A stretch of DNA of 34,003 nucleotides from JAFDWI01 sp964595905 (GCA_964595905.1 CAZQSU010000023.1:1-34003); one strand, 5' to 3'; counted from the first letter of the stretch, positions 6,891-15,030 are shown. The notes: a model not told the origin generated them from the sequence alone. Numbers and translations: made by a program.

Positions 6891-7886
6891 TCAGGTGCGG
6901 TCGCTTCGGCTGTTGTCGAAGCGCGACCGGAGCTGGTCGCGCAGGGCGCCCGATGACAGGGCGTCTTCACCGCTGGCGGCGAGTGGCTCGCCCAGGACCG
7001 ACGCGAGCCGGTCGAGCGCGTCGGCCAGGCTGATCGCGCCGACACCCGACCGTGCGGCCTCTGCGGAGGCGGCGTCCGCGTACACCTTGGCCTTCCACGA
7101 CAGCGACAGACGGACGTCGAGGTCGTCGAGCCTTCCCAGTTCGGCTCCCTCGTCGGTGACGACCCAGTCGGTGCCGTCGTGGTCCAGCAGCGAATCGATC
7201 GACAGCCCCTCGACCGGTACAGCGTCTTCTCCGCCGGTGCGTTCGACCTGGTGGTGCATGAAATCGTTGTCGCCCATCACGCCGGTGTTCCACATGTCTT
7301 CATGGCGCACGCTCGGCGCGTCGCGACCGTCGGGCCAGTAGCGGAAGAACCCGCGGCTCCCGCGGTGGAACCAGCACACCGCGGTCGCGATGTTGTGGCG
7401 CACGTCCTCGAACTGACCCGATTGGCCCATGGCGAACAGGAACCAGCCCGGGCAGTTCGACCGGTCGAGCCCGATGAACTCGGGGATGTCGGTGTGGCTG
7501 AACGGATCGCCGGGCCGGGGCCCGGTCAGGTTCACGAACAGTTGCTCGGGCACCACGACCTCGGCATCGAAGAGCTGCTGAGCCGCCTCGATGAACGCAG
7601 CGGCGTGCAACAGTTCGTCGGCGCCGTCGATGCGGGCTTCGCCGTCGGTGGCCCAGTCACCGCGCCACACCGGACCGACGATGCCCGGGGGCACGTCGGT
7701 GTGCTTGAGGATCGTGCCGTCGGACGCCGCGTTGGCCGTGGTGCCACCGACGAGATAACGCCCGGGCATGAAGTAGGGGCCGTTCCGCTCGGCCAGGGTG
7801 CGGATACGGTCGGGGTCGTCGACCACGCGCGGCAGGGCCACCGGGCGCAGGCAGCCCGCGGGGCGGGCAAAAGCGGTCACCGTCAC
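6891..7886 (-). CDS. Uncharacterised protein, possible Fe(II)/2-oxoglutarate-type oxygenase
   Basis: I do not recognise this 331-residue protein by name. It contains FSHTDIPEFIGLDR (His131, Asp133) and, about 80 residues on, VMGDNDFMHHQVERTG (His211/His212 and Arg216). An H-x-D...H set followed by Arg fits the 2-His-1-carboxylate site of Fe(II)/2OG enzymes, with YWPDGRDAPSVRHEDMWN between them. This is inference from spacing only. The GTG start is supported by TACGAT seven bases upstream, so the mRNA is probably leaderless. It converges on the HhH gene. Confidence 0.5.
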   Translation of the reverse strand: MTVTAFARPAGCLRPVALPRVVDDPDRIRTLAERNGPYFMPGRYLVGGTTANAASDGTILKHTDVPPGIVGPVWRGDWATDGEARIDGADELLHAAAFIEAAQQLFDAEVVVPEQLFVNLTGPRPGDPFSHTDIPEFIGLDRSNCPGWFLFAMGQSGQFEDVRHNIATAVCWFHRGSRGFFRYWPDGRDAPSVRHEDMWNTGVMGDNDFMHHQVERTGGEDAVPVEGLSIDSLLDHDGTDWVVTDEGAELGRLDDLDVRLSLSWKAKVYADAASAEAARSGVGAISLADALDRLASVLGEPLAASGEDALSSGALRDQLRSRFDNSRSDRT

Positions 7887-7893
7887 GGGTCGG

Positions 7894-7899
7894 ATCGTA
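7894..7899 (-). promoter_or_regulatory. Leaderless -10 box for the possible oxygenase gene
   Basis: On the minus strand TACGAT is followed by seven bases and GTG 7886. Confidence 0.5.
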
Positions 7900-7954
7900 C
7901 CGCTGCGGTTCGTCGCGGCCAGGCGCGCCTCGCCGATGGGAACGCGCGGGTCGG

Positions 7955-8818
7955 CTACTGCTGCGTCCCGTTCTGGAGCAGCGCCGAGGTGGCGGCCACG
8001 ATCGTGTCGCCGGTGGTGTCGACCAGCTTCTGCGCGGCGATCGAGCGGGGGAACTCCGCGGACTGATAGCGCAGGCTCGGCTCGGGGGTGCGGGCGATCT
8101 CGGCGATCACCTGACCGACGTGGGCGGCGCTCTCGCCGTCACCGCCGGTGGTCAGCGCGGTCATCGTGGCGTTGTAGGCATTCAGCAGCGGGCCGTAGGG
8201 GTCGTCCGCGTCGGCCTTTGCGGTGTGCCCTCCGGCGTTCTGCAGAAAGGCGGTCTGCACCGGGCCGGGTTCGAGCATCGACACGGACACGTCGAAGGCC
8301 CGCAGCACCGGGGCGAGGCCTTCCATCAACCCTTCGACCGCGAACTTCGACGCGTTGTAGGCGTCGCTGAAGGGCATCGCCACGACCCCGTTGAGGCTCG
8401 TCACGGTGATGATGCGACCCCGCCTGCGTGAACGCATGCCCGGGAGGACCGCGCGGGTGCAGCGGGCGACACCGAGAAAGTTCAGCTCCCACACGCCGCG
8501 CAGGTCGTCGTCGCTGAGCTGCTCGAGGGTGCCGCGGTGGCCGGCCCCGGCGTTGTTCACCAACAGCTCGACCGAACCGTGCCGGTCGAGTACGCCGTCG
8601 ACCGCAACGGTGACCGAGGAGGGCACGGTGACATCCAAGGTGGCGAGTTCGATCCGGTCGTCGCTGCGCGCCAGGGCCTGGAGGTCTTCGGCGGTGTCGG
8701 GGTGCCGGGCGGTGGCCACCACCCGCCAGCCGTCGTTCGCCAGGGCCTCGACCGCGGCGAGGCCGATCCCGCTGCTGGCTCCGGTGACGATCGCCGTACC
8801 GTGCTCGACGTTTCCCAT
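7955..8818 (-). CDS. Short-chain dehydrogenase/reductase
   Basis: Classical SDR of 287 residues: VTGASSGIG nucleotide site at the N-terminus, LDVTVPS, NNAGAGHRG, catalytic Ser in TVTSLNG and YNASK (Tyr and Lys) 13 residues later, then EPGPVQTAFLQNAGG. NAD(P)-dependent oxidation or reduction of an unknown carbonyl or alcohol. Start at 8818 because of the GGGGAG ahead of the ATG and because the Rossmann fold begins at once; the open frame continues far upstream but only through other genes' antisense. A broken copy of its C-terminal part lies just upstream (8888-8986). Confidence 0.92.
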   Translation of the reverse strand: MGNVEHGTAIVTGASSGIGLAAVEALANDGWRVVATARHPDTAEDLQALARSDDRIELATLDVTVPSSVTVAVDGVLDRHGSVELLVNNAGAGHRGTLEQLSDDDLRGVWELNFLGVARCTRAVLPGMRSRRRGRIITVTSLNGVVAMPFSDAYNASKFAVEGLMEGLAPVLRAFDVSVSMLEPGPVQTAFLQNAGGHTAKADADDPYGPLLNAYNATMTALTTGGDGESAAHVGQVIAEIARTPEPSLRYQSAEFPRSIAAQKLVDTTGDTIVAATSALLQNGTQQ

Positions 8819-8887
8819 TTCGGCTCCCCTGGCGTCATCGACTCGCCGATCGGCGAGAGGACCGGGCAATGCTACCGGGGGTGGCGG

Positions 8888-8986
8888 CATGGTCGTGTCG
8901 TACGCATCCAGCAGCGGCCCGTGGGGACCGGTGGCGTCGGCCTGCGCAGAGTGCCCACCGGCGTTCTGCAGGAAGGTGGTCTGCAC
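8888..8986 (-). pseudogene. Fragment of a second SDR gene
   Basis: Thirty-three codons encode VQTTFLQNAGGHSAQAD...DAYDTTM, matching the intact SDR (its 8162-8260) at 24 of 33 residues without gaps. Flanking codons on both sides do not match any SDR part. I infer a tandem duplicate that has decayed to this island, as conserved codons exceed what chance allows. Confidence 0.7.
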
Positions 8987-9060
8987 CCGTCGACGACTCC
9001 ACCGAAGGTCCGGAGCCGCACTGCCGTCGAAATGGAGCCCTCGTGGGGCGACTGAATCGA

Positions 9061-9744
9061 TCAGCCGCCGGTGTAGCGAGTGCCTTCGGGGTCGACCGCC
9101 CACGGTGCCGAGTGGCCCCAGGTGTTCTCGTACACCAGATCGCCCAGTGGCAACCGGCGCACCGGGCCGTGCCCGCCGACCGGTCGACCGATCGGGATCG
9201 TCGCCACGATGTCCACGTCTTCGGGCACCCCGAGCAGCTTCGCCAGTTCGTCGGCAACGGGGAGGTGCCACGTGCTCATCACCCCGCCGTAGCCGAGCGA
9301 GCGCGCGGCCAGCAGCAGATTCTGACAGGCCGGGTACACCGACGCCCCGTCGAAGAGATCGTGGGGACGCCCCCGTGAGCGCAGACAGGCGAAGACGATC
9401 ACCGGCGCCTCGCCGATGTGATCGACGAAGTGGCTCATCGTCCGGGCCATGCGGGCCTTGCGTGAGGTGTCGTCGGCCGGCGGATCTTCCCGGCTGCCGC
9501 TCCACGCCTGCTGGAAGGCGCCGGTGAGCACTCTTCGCACCTCGGCCATCTCGGGCGTGCGACGCACCACAAGAAAGCGGAACGGTTGGCGGTTGTGCCC
9601 CGAGGGTGCCCGGGTCGCCGCGAACAGCATGGCATCGAGGTCGGATTCGGGCACCTCGTCGCCGCGGTACCGGCGGATCGCCCGGGTCGAGACGAGTCCG
9701 GCGTACAGATCGGGAAGGGTCTCGGGAGTCTGTGGATCGGCCAT
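9061..9744 (-). CDS. Nitroreductase-family FMN enzyme
   Basis: The 227-residue protein begins with VSTRAIRRYRGDEVPESDL and APSGHNRQPFRFLVV, the FMN-binding start of nitroreductases, and ends with a C-terminal GRPVGGHGP loop and a YPACQNLLLAARSLGYGGVM helix (YPACQNLLLAARSLGYG). Likely NAD(P)H-dependent reduction of nitro or quinone-like compounds. The start is the ATG at 9744, six bases after a TAGCGT box. It is divergent from the AKR-LLM operon with 88 bases between, so the block may be co-controlled. Confidence 0.9.
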   Translation of the reverse strand: MADPQTPETLPDLYAGLVSTRAIRRYRGDEVPESDLDAMLFAATRAPSGHNRQPFRFLVVRRTPEMAEVRRVLTGAFQQAWSGSREDPPADDTSRKARMARTMSHFVDHIGEAPVIVFACLRSRGRPHDLFDGASVYPACQNLLLAARSLGYGGVMSTWHLPVADELAKLLGVPEDVDIVATIPIGRPVGGHGPVRRLPLGDLVYENTWGHSAPWAVDPEGTRYTGG

Positions 9745-9750
9745 GGGTCG

Positions 9751-9756
9751 ACGCTA
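9751..9756 (-). promoter_or_regulatory. Leaderless -10 box for the nitroreductase gene
   Basis: On the minus strand TAGCGT is followed by six bases and ATG 9744. Confidence 0.55.
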
Positions 9757-9820
9757 GCGGTGGCGTTCCGGTGGGCCCGATCAGCCTCGGCTCCCGCGCG
9801 GGCGGCCGTCGGCCGTGGGC

Positions 9821-9826
9821 CATACT
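9821..9826 (+). promoter_or_regulatory. Leaderless -10 box for the AKR gene
   Basis: CATACT lies six bases before GTG 9833 and back-to-back with the nitroreductase promoter. It deviates from TANNNT only in the first base. Confidence 0.4.
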
Positions 9827-9832
9827 GGCCAG

Positions 9833-10714
9833 GTGCACCAGCGTCGCCTCGGCAACACCGACCTGAACGTCGGCGCGATCGCGTACGGCTGCTGGCGCTT
9901 CGCCGGCACCTCGGTGGCCGACGCGCAGGCCAAGATCGAGACGGCGCTGGCGCATGGCATGACCCTGATCGACACCGCGGCGGTCTACGGGGTCGACGAC
10001 GGCAACGGCTTCGGAGCCGCCGAAGAGCTGCTCGGCCGGGTCCTCGCCGCGGCGCCCGAGTTGCGGGACCGGATGGTCGTCGCGACCAAGGGCGGCATCA
10101 CCCCCGGGGTCCCGTACGACTCGTCCCCGGACGAGATCCGCGCCTCGTGTGACGCGTCGCTGCAGCGTCTCGGGGTCGACGTGATCGACCTGTACCAGAT
10201 CCACCGGCCCGATCTGCTGGCCCATCCCGCGCAGGTGACCGAGGCGCTCACCGGTCTCGTCTCGTCGGGTCGGGTACGCGCCCTCGGGGTGTCGAACCAC
10301 TCGCCCTCCCAGCTCGCGGCGCTCCAGGCTCACCTCGGCGACGTCCCGCTGGCGACCGTCCAGCCCGAGTTCAGCCTGGTGCACCTCGACCCGATCGACG
10401 ACGGCACCTTCGACGCGGCGATGGCCGGTGGCCAGACCCCGCTCGCGTGGAGTCCGCTCGGCGGCGGACGCATCGCCACCGGTGAGATCGCCCCGACGCT
10501 GCGCACGGCGCTCGACGAGGCGGCCGACACCCACGGTGTGTCGCGCTCGGCGATCGCCCTCGCGTTCGTCATGGCGCATGCGTCCGCACCGATCCCGATC
10601 ATCGGCACCCAACGGCTCGAACGCATCGCCGACGCCGGATGCGCGGCCGAGGTGGAACTCTCCAAGTCCGAGTGGTACACACTCGTCGCCGCGGCGGAAA
10701 GGGACCTCCCATGA
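9833..10714 (+). CDS. Aldo/keto reductase (YdhF/Tas-like)
   Basis: A 293-residue TIM-barrel AKR: RRLGNTDLNVGAIAYGCWRF start, DTAAVYG with catalytic Asp and Tyr, VATKGGI (Lys), YQIHRPD (His), GVSNHSPSQLAAL, and NADPH-site SALGxx-like PIIGTQRLERI near the end. Reduces an aldehyde or ketone with NADPH. I chose the GTG at 9833 over ATG 9815 because a -10 box sits just 6 bases before it. The ATG of the next gene overlaps its stop (ATGA), so both proteins are made together. Confidence 0.9.
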   Translation: MHQRRLGNTDLNVGAIAYGCWRFAGTSVADAQAKIETALAHGMTLIDTAAVYGVDDGNGFGAAEELLGRVLAAAPELRDRMVVATKGGITPGVPYDSSPDEIRASCDASLQRLGVDVIDLYQIHRPDLLAHPAQVTEALTGLVSSGRVRALGVSNHSPSQLAALQAHLGDVPLATVQPEFSLVHLDPIDDGTFDAAMAGGQTPLAWSPLGGGRIATGEIAPTLRTALDEAADTHGVSRSAIALAFVMAHASAPIPIIGTQRLERIADAGCAAEVELSKSEWYTLVAAAERDLP

Positions 10715-11790
10715 GTGTCGAAGTGTCGTGGTTCTCGGCGTTGTGCGACGACGACTACGCGTTCCTCGGGGTTCCCGAGCCCGACCGTCTGAGTTCCTTC
10801 GAGCACTGCGGGGCGATCGTCCGCGCCGCGGAGGCGGCCGGGTTCGACAACATCCTCCTTCCCTCGGGGTACGCGCTCGGGATCGACTCGGTGGCCTTCG
10901 CCAGTGCCATCGCGCCGTCGCTGGAACGGATGCGACTGCTGGTGGCGGTCCGCTGCGGCGAGCTGTGGCCACCCCAGTTGGCCCGCCAGTTGGCGACCCT
11001 CGACCACCTGCTCGGGGGACGGCTGACCATCAACATCATCTCCAGTGACCGGCCCGGCGAGTCGCTCGCGTCGGACCCGCGTTACCAGCGCACGCTGGAG
11101 AAGATGCAGATTCTGCGGTCGCTGCTCGATCGTGAGGCCGTCGACCACCACGGGCCGACCTACGACCTGGCCGTCGACCCCCCAAGGATCGGCACCGTGT
11201 CGGGTCGCTGCCCGCCCCTGTACTTCGGAGGGCTGTCGGACAACGCCCGTGACGTGGCTGCACGGGCGGCGGACGTGTTCCTGATGTGGCCCGACACCGA
11301 GGATGTCGTGGTCGACCTGCTCGACGACATGCGCAGGCGCGCCGCGTCCTACGGGCGGACGTTGCGTTTCGGCTACCGGGTGCACGTCATCGTGCGCCCA
11401 ACCGAGGACGAGGCTCGTGCCGCGGCGGCACAACTGGTCAGTCGTCTCGACGACGAGATCGGTCGCGAGATCCGGGAGCGGTCGCTCGACAGTGCGTCGG
11501 TCGGGGTACGCCGCCAGGCCGAGCTTCGCGACGCGGCCGGCGGTGACGGGTTCGTCGAAGATCATCTGTGGACCGGCATCGGGCGCGCCCGGAGCGGCTG
11601 CGGGGCCGCGATCGTGGGCGACCCCGACCAGGTGCGGGCCAAGCTCGAGCGCTACGTCGAGCTCGGGATCGATGCGTTCATCCTGTCGGGGTATCCGCAC
11701 CGCGAGGAGGCCGAGCGCTTCGGCCGGCTCGTGCTGCCCCAGCTGGAGCATGGTCCACTCGTCCTCGACCCCGACGGGTCGAACGGCTGA
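10711..11790 (+). CDS. LLM-class flavin-dependent monooxygenase (SsuD-like)
   Basis: The 359-residue protein matches bacterial luciferase-like monooxygenases of the alkanesulfonate type: AAGFDNILLPSGYALG, LVAVRCGELWPPQLARQLATLDHLLGGRLTINII (in part LDHLLGGRLTINIISSD), YQRTLEKMQILRSLL, a mid-protein PPLYFGGLSDNARDVAARAADVFL and IVGDPDQVRAKLERYVELG near the C-terminus. It uses reduced FMN or F420 from a partner to oxidise an unknown substrate. ATGA overlap with the AKR gene, with GAAAGGGA upstream, indicates coupling. The pair of reductase and monooxygenase may act in succession. Confidence 0.88.
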   Translation: MSVEVSWFSALCDDDYAFLGVPEPDRLSSFEHCGAIVRAAEAAGFDNILLPSGYALGIDSVAFASAIAPSLERMRLLVAVRCGELWPPQLARQLATLDHLLGGRLTINIISSDRPGESLASDPRYQRTLEKMQILRSLLDREAVDHHGPTYDLAVDPPRIGTVSGRCPPLYFGGLSDNARDVAARAADVFLMWPDTEDVVVDLLDDMRRRAASYGRTLRFGYRVHVIVRPTEDEARAAAAQLVSRLDDEIGREIRERSLDSASVGVRRQAELRDAAGGDGFVEDHLWTGIGRARSGCGAAIVGDPDQVRAKLERYVELGIDAFILSGYPHREEAERFGRLVLPQLEHGPLVLDPDGSNG

Positions 11791-12072
11791 CCCGGCCGGA
11801 TGATCGTGACGACGGCGTCGGCGAGTGAAGCCGGGACTCCCGTCAGATCACCCCGGCGATCGAGGTGGCCGCTCGGGCGGCGCCGCCGGCCACGACGCTG
11901 CGGTGGCTGACCGGGGCGGCGACGGCGTCCGCGACCATCCCGGCGAAGCCGTCGCACGGGCCCGGAGGTCATGCGTCGATGGCGAGCACGCCGAGGGGGG
12001 GCCGGGTGCCGCCGGTGTGGATGGCTCCAGCCGGCCGCGCCCGCGCGCCCTGAGCGCCCCGGACGCGCGCGA
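11791..12072. other. Intergenic, no supported gene
   Basis: The 282 bases between the LLM gene and the Thr-rich protein's stop are extremely GC rich. On the minus strand one frame reads protein-like around 11850-12050 except for one in-frame TGA, possibly a decayed gene end, but no family is recognisable. GC-rich inverted segments near 12040-12070 may act as a terminator for the Thr-rich gene, without a T run. Confidence 0.4.
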
Positions 12073-13266
12073 TCAGCCGGTGTAGCTGGGCGTCCCCGTC
12101 ACGGGCTCGGCGACCGGCGCGGCCTGCACCCCTGCGGGGTCGACCGTCGCCGGCGCTCCGGAGGTGCTCGGCGAGCTCGTCGATCCACCCGCGACCGACG
12201 ACGGTGGGACCGGGTCGGCCGTCGGCGAGGCCGAGGTCGTCGGCCCGGCGGTCGTGGCGGGTCGCGTCGTGGTCGACGCCGTGGTGCCGGTCGTGGAAGG
12301 CGGGGTCGAGGTCGACGTGGTCGATGCGGTGGTGGTCGACGTCGACGTCGTGGTCGGTGCGGTGGTGGTCGACGTCGTGGTCGATGTCGAGGTGGTCGTG
12401 GTCGACGCCGTGGTGCTGGTCGTGGAAGGCGGGGTCGAGGTCGTCGTGGTCGGCGCGGTGGTGGTCGACGTCGACGTCGTGGTCGGTGCGGTCGTGGTCG
12501 ACGTCGTCGTGGTCGGTGCGGTGGTGGTCGACGTCGTGGTCGACATCGACGTCGTCGTCGACGACGAGGTGGTCGTGGTGGGGGCCGCGGCTCGGAACGG
12601 GCCGATCCAGGTCCAGTGGTCGGCGTCGCAGTTCACGCCGATCTGGAAGACGCCATCGGTGCGGGTGTAGGTGAAGGCATACCCGTCGTCCGCCGCGCGG
12701 AGGTGGTACCCCGGATAGTTCCCGGCGCCGTCGGTTCCGCTGACCTGGAACTGCACGGTGGGACCTTCCACATCGACCTGGTTCGCCTCGAACGGGCCGA
12801 CGACCACGATCTCCAGCGTGTCAGAGCCGATGATCGTCGCAGTCGCACCTCCGGCCGCGACATCGCCCAGGTCGGTGACCGTGGGAACGCCCACGAACTG
12901 CTCGTCGGACGGGATCGTGAACCGCCACGTGAGATGGTGGGAGTTGCTGGCGAGTGTCGGGATGTCGACCCGTACCTGTTCGGTCGTCGTTCCCCCGACG
13001 GTGACCGGGTTCGGCGTCGCGTCCCAGTACACGACGGGGACGAACTCGGTGAAGGTGCTCCCGCTGTCGTAACAGGTCAATTCGAAGTAGGCCCCGACCG
13101 GGACGTCCGCGTGCGCGCCACGTTCACCGGTCAGGCCGAACGCGGCCACCACGACGGTCAACGTCGCCGCGAAGGCGGCGACCATCCGGGCGGCGCTGCC
13201 CGTGGCGGTGTCCGTCGAGTCGTTCCGCGCGTCGTGTGACCGCTGGTCCCCGCTCGATCTCGCCAT
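12073..13266 (-). CDS. Secreted protein with long Thr/Ser-rich repeat tail
   Basis: A 397-residue protein: an N-terminal hydrophobic segment (about 28-45, RMVAAFAATLTVVVAAFG) with a likely signal cleavage near AHADV, a globular part of about 180 residues with beta-rich pattern and four scattered Cys, then about 140 residues nearly all T, S, P and A, and a short tail ending PSYTG. No sortase motif or C-terminal membrane helix, so it is secreted or loosely wall-bound. The globular part is not recognised. The start is ATG 13266, six bases after TACTCT, preferred over the ATG 87 bases further upstream. Mucin-like tails are usual targets of O-glycosylation in actinobacteria; here that is inference. 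Confidence 0.8.
   Translation of the reverse strand: MARSSGDQRSHDARNDSTDTATGSAARMVAAFAATLTVVVAAFGLTGERGAHADVPVGAYFELTCYDSGSTFTEFVPVVYWDATPNPVTVGGTTTEQVRVDIPTLASNSHHLTWRFTIPSDEQFVGVPTVTDLGDVAAGGATATIIGSDTLEIVVVGPFEANQVDVEGPTVQFQVSGTDGAGNYPGYHLRAADDGYAFTYTRTDGVFQIGVNCDADHWTWIGPFRAAAPTTTTSSSTTTSMSTTTSTTTAPTTTTSTTTAPTTTSTSTTTAPTTTTSTPPSTTSTTASTTTTSTSTTTSTTTAPTTTSTSTTTASTTSTSTPPSTTGTTASTTTRPATTAGPTTSASPTADPVPPSSVAGGSTSSPSTSGAPATVDPAGVQAAPVAEPVTGTPSYTG
12281..12538. repeat. Imperfect 129-base tandem repeat inside the Thr-rich tail
   Basis: A 129-base (43-codon) unit starting at 12281 recurs from 12410; both begin with GTGGTGC[CT]GGTCGTGGAAG and include the encoded TPPSTT block. The first 95 bases match best and the rest drifts. 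Shorter ACC/GTC-rich repeats fill the remainder. Confidence 0.8.
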
Positions 13267-13272
13267 GCGGTC

Positions 13273-13278
13273 AAGAGT
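13273..13278 (-). promoter_or_regulatory. Leaderless -10 box for the Thr-rich protein gene
   Basis: On the minus strand TACTCT is followed by six bases and ATG 13266, which decides the start. Confidence 0.55.
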
Positions 13279-13379
13279 AGCCGAGCCGCGGTCACGATGC
13301 AGGGCAGGCGAAGCGGCGCGGTGCGGCGAAGAGCGATCTCGAACGGCATGCATGCGGGCGTTGTGGTCACCGGTGTCGA

Positions 13380-13419
13380 CGAGGTCGGGCGCGGCCCGTG
13401 AAGGCCGTGGCCGACCTCG
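13380..13419 (-). terminator. Long hairpin after the VOC gene
   Basis: CGAGGTCGG (13380-13388) pairs with CCGACCTCG (13411-13419), and after a G-G mismatch CGCGGCC pairs with GGCCGTG (one G-T pair) around a six-base loop: a 16-pair stem. It lies 45 bases after the minus-strand VOC stop. No T run follows, as is common in GC-rich genomes. Confidence 0.6.
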
Positions 13420-13463
13420 GGCGGATCGGGCTCACGCTCAGCTCGGACTGCGCCGCCGCTGGG

Positions 13464-13874
13464 CTAGGACGCCGACTCGGTGCCGATCATCCACGACACG
13501 CCGAAACGGTCGACACACGCGCCGAAGCTCGTCGTCCAGAACGTGGGGCCGAGCGGCATCTGCACCTCGCCACCCTCGGCGAGCTGTTCGAAGACCCGCT
13601 CGGTGGTGGCGTCGTCGGGCCCGGAGTAGGCGACTGCGACCCCGAGTTTCGGGCCGCCGTCGCCGGTGGGGTCGTCGGAGCCGAGCAGCGTCGCGTCGTC
13701 GAGGACGAGCGCTGCATGCATCACGTGGTGGGGTTCGGCTCCCGGCATCGGCTCGGCACCCTCGGGCAGGTCGGCGTGGGTCATGATCGCCAAGTCGCCG
13801 CCCAGCACCTCGTGGTAGCGCGTGAACGCCTCGTTGCAGTTGCCGCTGAAGAAGAGATAGGGGCTGATGCTCAT
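13464..13874 (-). CDS. VOC-family (PhnB-like glyoxalase fold) protein
   Basis: The 136-residue protein has the PhnB/YP_-type vicinal oxygen chelate pattern: SISPYLFFSGNCNEAFTRYHEVLGGDL, MHAALVLDDATLLGSDD, then GVAVAYSGPDDATTERVFEQLAEGGEVQMPLGPTFWTTSFG and the closing VDRFGVSWMIG (strands read in short pieces). Members of this group often lack a metal and have no assigned role. AGGAGA precedes the ATG. It is a single transcription unit, as a strong hairpin follows its stop. Confidence 0.88.
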   Translation of the reverse strand: MSISPYLFFSGNCNEAFTRYHEVLGGDLAIMTHADLPEGAEPMPGAEPHHVMHAALVLDDATLLGSDDPTGDGGPKLGVAVAYSGPDDATTERVFEQLAEGGEVQMPLGPTFWTTSFGACVDRFGVSWMIGTESAS

Positions 13875-14055
13875 GTCGGTCTCCTGGATGGAAGGTGAGC
13901 GGATTGCTCACCGGTACTGACGGAGCCGACCCGGTGATCTCATCGGTCGTTGATCCCGCGGTCCTCGACCCGTGGCCGACGTTCTCCCAGCAGGGTCGCG
14001 TCACTGCGAAATCGGGGCGACCCGGCATTTCGTGCGTGACGAATCCGCGATGTTC

Positions 14056-14622
14056 TCAGACCGACGGCGCCGGTCCGTCGTCCTCGCCGTCGTCCGAGTC
14101 GTCGTCTGCAGCCGTCGAGTCGTCGAAGGCCGCCGGGTCGACATCGTCGAGGAAATCGCGGAACTCCGCCACGGCCTCGTCGATCGACCCCTCGTCGATC
14201 GCGTCCTCGTCCGGTGATTCGGCGATCAGCGCGGAGGCGGAGTCGAGGACGTCGTCGCTCACGAGCACCGGCGCGCCGACGCGCACCGCGAGCGCGAGCG
14301 CATCGGAGGGCCGGGTGTCGAGTCGGTGCGCGCCGCCCGCGCCGGTGACCGAGATCGCCGCTCGGAAGGACCCGTCGCTCAGACCGGTGACCTCGATCGC
14401 ATCGACGTGGGCGGCGAGCTCGTGGACGAGTGTCGCCATCACGTCGTGGGCGAGCGGTCGGGGAGGAGTCTGCCCCGACAGCGCCACGGCGATCGAAGCG
14501 GCTTCGGCGCCGCCGACGAAGATCGGCAGCAGGCGGTGCGGCGCGTCCTGCTCACGGAGCAGCACCAGCGGCGCACCCGAATTGGCTTCGACGTGGACTC
14601 CCACGAGATCAACGAGTTTCAT
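14056..14622 (-). CDS. Bifunctional nuclease family (DUF151) protein
   Basis: The protein shows the DUF151 core: VDLVGVHVEANSGAPLVLL, a central GGAEAASIAVALSGQTPPRPLAHDV (seen as ARPLAHDVMATLVHEL) and the signature HRLDTRPSDALALAVRVGAPV. The C-terminal 50 residues form a very acidic tail (DDDSDDGEDDG) of low complexity. In Arabidopsis and mycobacteria the family has been linked to RNase/DNase activity, though the bacterial role is not settled. I prefer the ATG at 14622 over 14634 because GGTGGGAG sits just ahead. It gives 188 residues. Confidence 0.88.
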   Translation of the reverse strand: MKLVDLVGVHVEANSGAPLVLLREQDAPHRLLPIFVGGAEAASIAVALSGQTPPRPLAHDVMATLVHELAAHVDAIEVTGLSDGSFRAAISVTGAGGAHRLDTRPSDALALAVRVGAPVLVSDDVLDSASALIAESPDEDAIDEGSIDEAVAEFRDFLDDVDPAAFDDSTAADDDSDDGEDDGPAPSV

Positions 14623-14739
14623 GACTCCCACCATGCTATCGGGCGTTTGATGAAACTTGATGTGTCTGTTGTCAACTTTGGCAGTTCGGCTCGTCCTGCC
14701 ACTCTGCGAGAGGTGCTGAGAGACGCGGTCGGCTGAAAG

Positions 14740-14769
14740 CGGCGGTCGGCACTCGTCGAAAAGCCGCCG
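14740..14769 (-). terminator. Possible terminator after the DUF4242 gene
   Basis: CGGCGG (14740-14745) and CCGCCG (14764-14769) form a six-pair stem nine bases after the minus-strand stop, followed on that strand by CTTTC. Confidence 0.35.
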
Positions 14770-14778
14770 TGGCCGGGA

Positions 14779-15030
14779 TCAGCTGTATTCGGTGACCGAG
14801 TAGATCTCGTCGGCGACGAGTCCGTGCGCCTCGCGGTGCACCGTGTTGGCCGCGTCGGCATCCGGGGCATCGACGAGGCAGAAGATCTTCCCGGCGTCCT
14901 GATCGACCCAGTACCGCAGGTACTCGACCCCGTGCGCGTCCTGGATCGCGAGGTCGGCTCGATGCGCGTTGGCGACGTCGGACTCCGACACTCCGCCGTC
15001 GATGTTGTGTACGTCCATGAACAGTGGCAT
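14779..15030 (-). CDS. DUF4242 (SCO4226-like) small protein
   Basis: The 83-residue product MPLFMDVHNIDG...DVANAHRADLAIQDAHG matches the small ferredoxin-fold DUF4242 family; the Streptomyces member SCO4226 binds nickel, with His and acidic residues in the first half (here DVHNID and AHRADL). The tail LVDAPDADAANTVHREAHG is also typical. The start at 15030 is taken because the family starts here and CAGGAA lies seven bases upstream; the longer frame is not conserved. It is divergent from the BTAD regulator, 219 bases apart. Confidence 0.85.
   Translation of the reverse strand: MPLFMDVHNIDGGVSESDVANAHRADLAIQDAHGVEYLRYWVDQDAGKIFCLVDAPDADAANTVHREAHGLVADEIYSVTEYS

Noticed and set aside
7955..10972. 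Minus-strand open frame of 1005 residues
   Set aside because: Only its end (7955-8818) is a real gene; the rest is antisense of AKR and LLM genes and intergenic sequence.
11840..12056. Protein-like minus-strand frame with one in-frame stop
   Set aside because: No family recognisable and GC-rich DNA often gives such frames; kept only as a note on the intergenic region.
12281..12590. Dense short repeats as a CRISPR array
   Set aside because: The repeats are codon-phased in a Thr-rich coding sequence, with no constant repeat or unique spacers.
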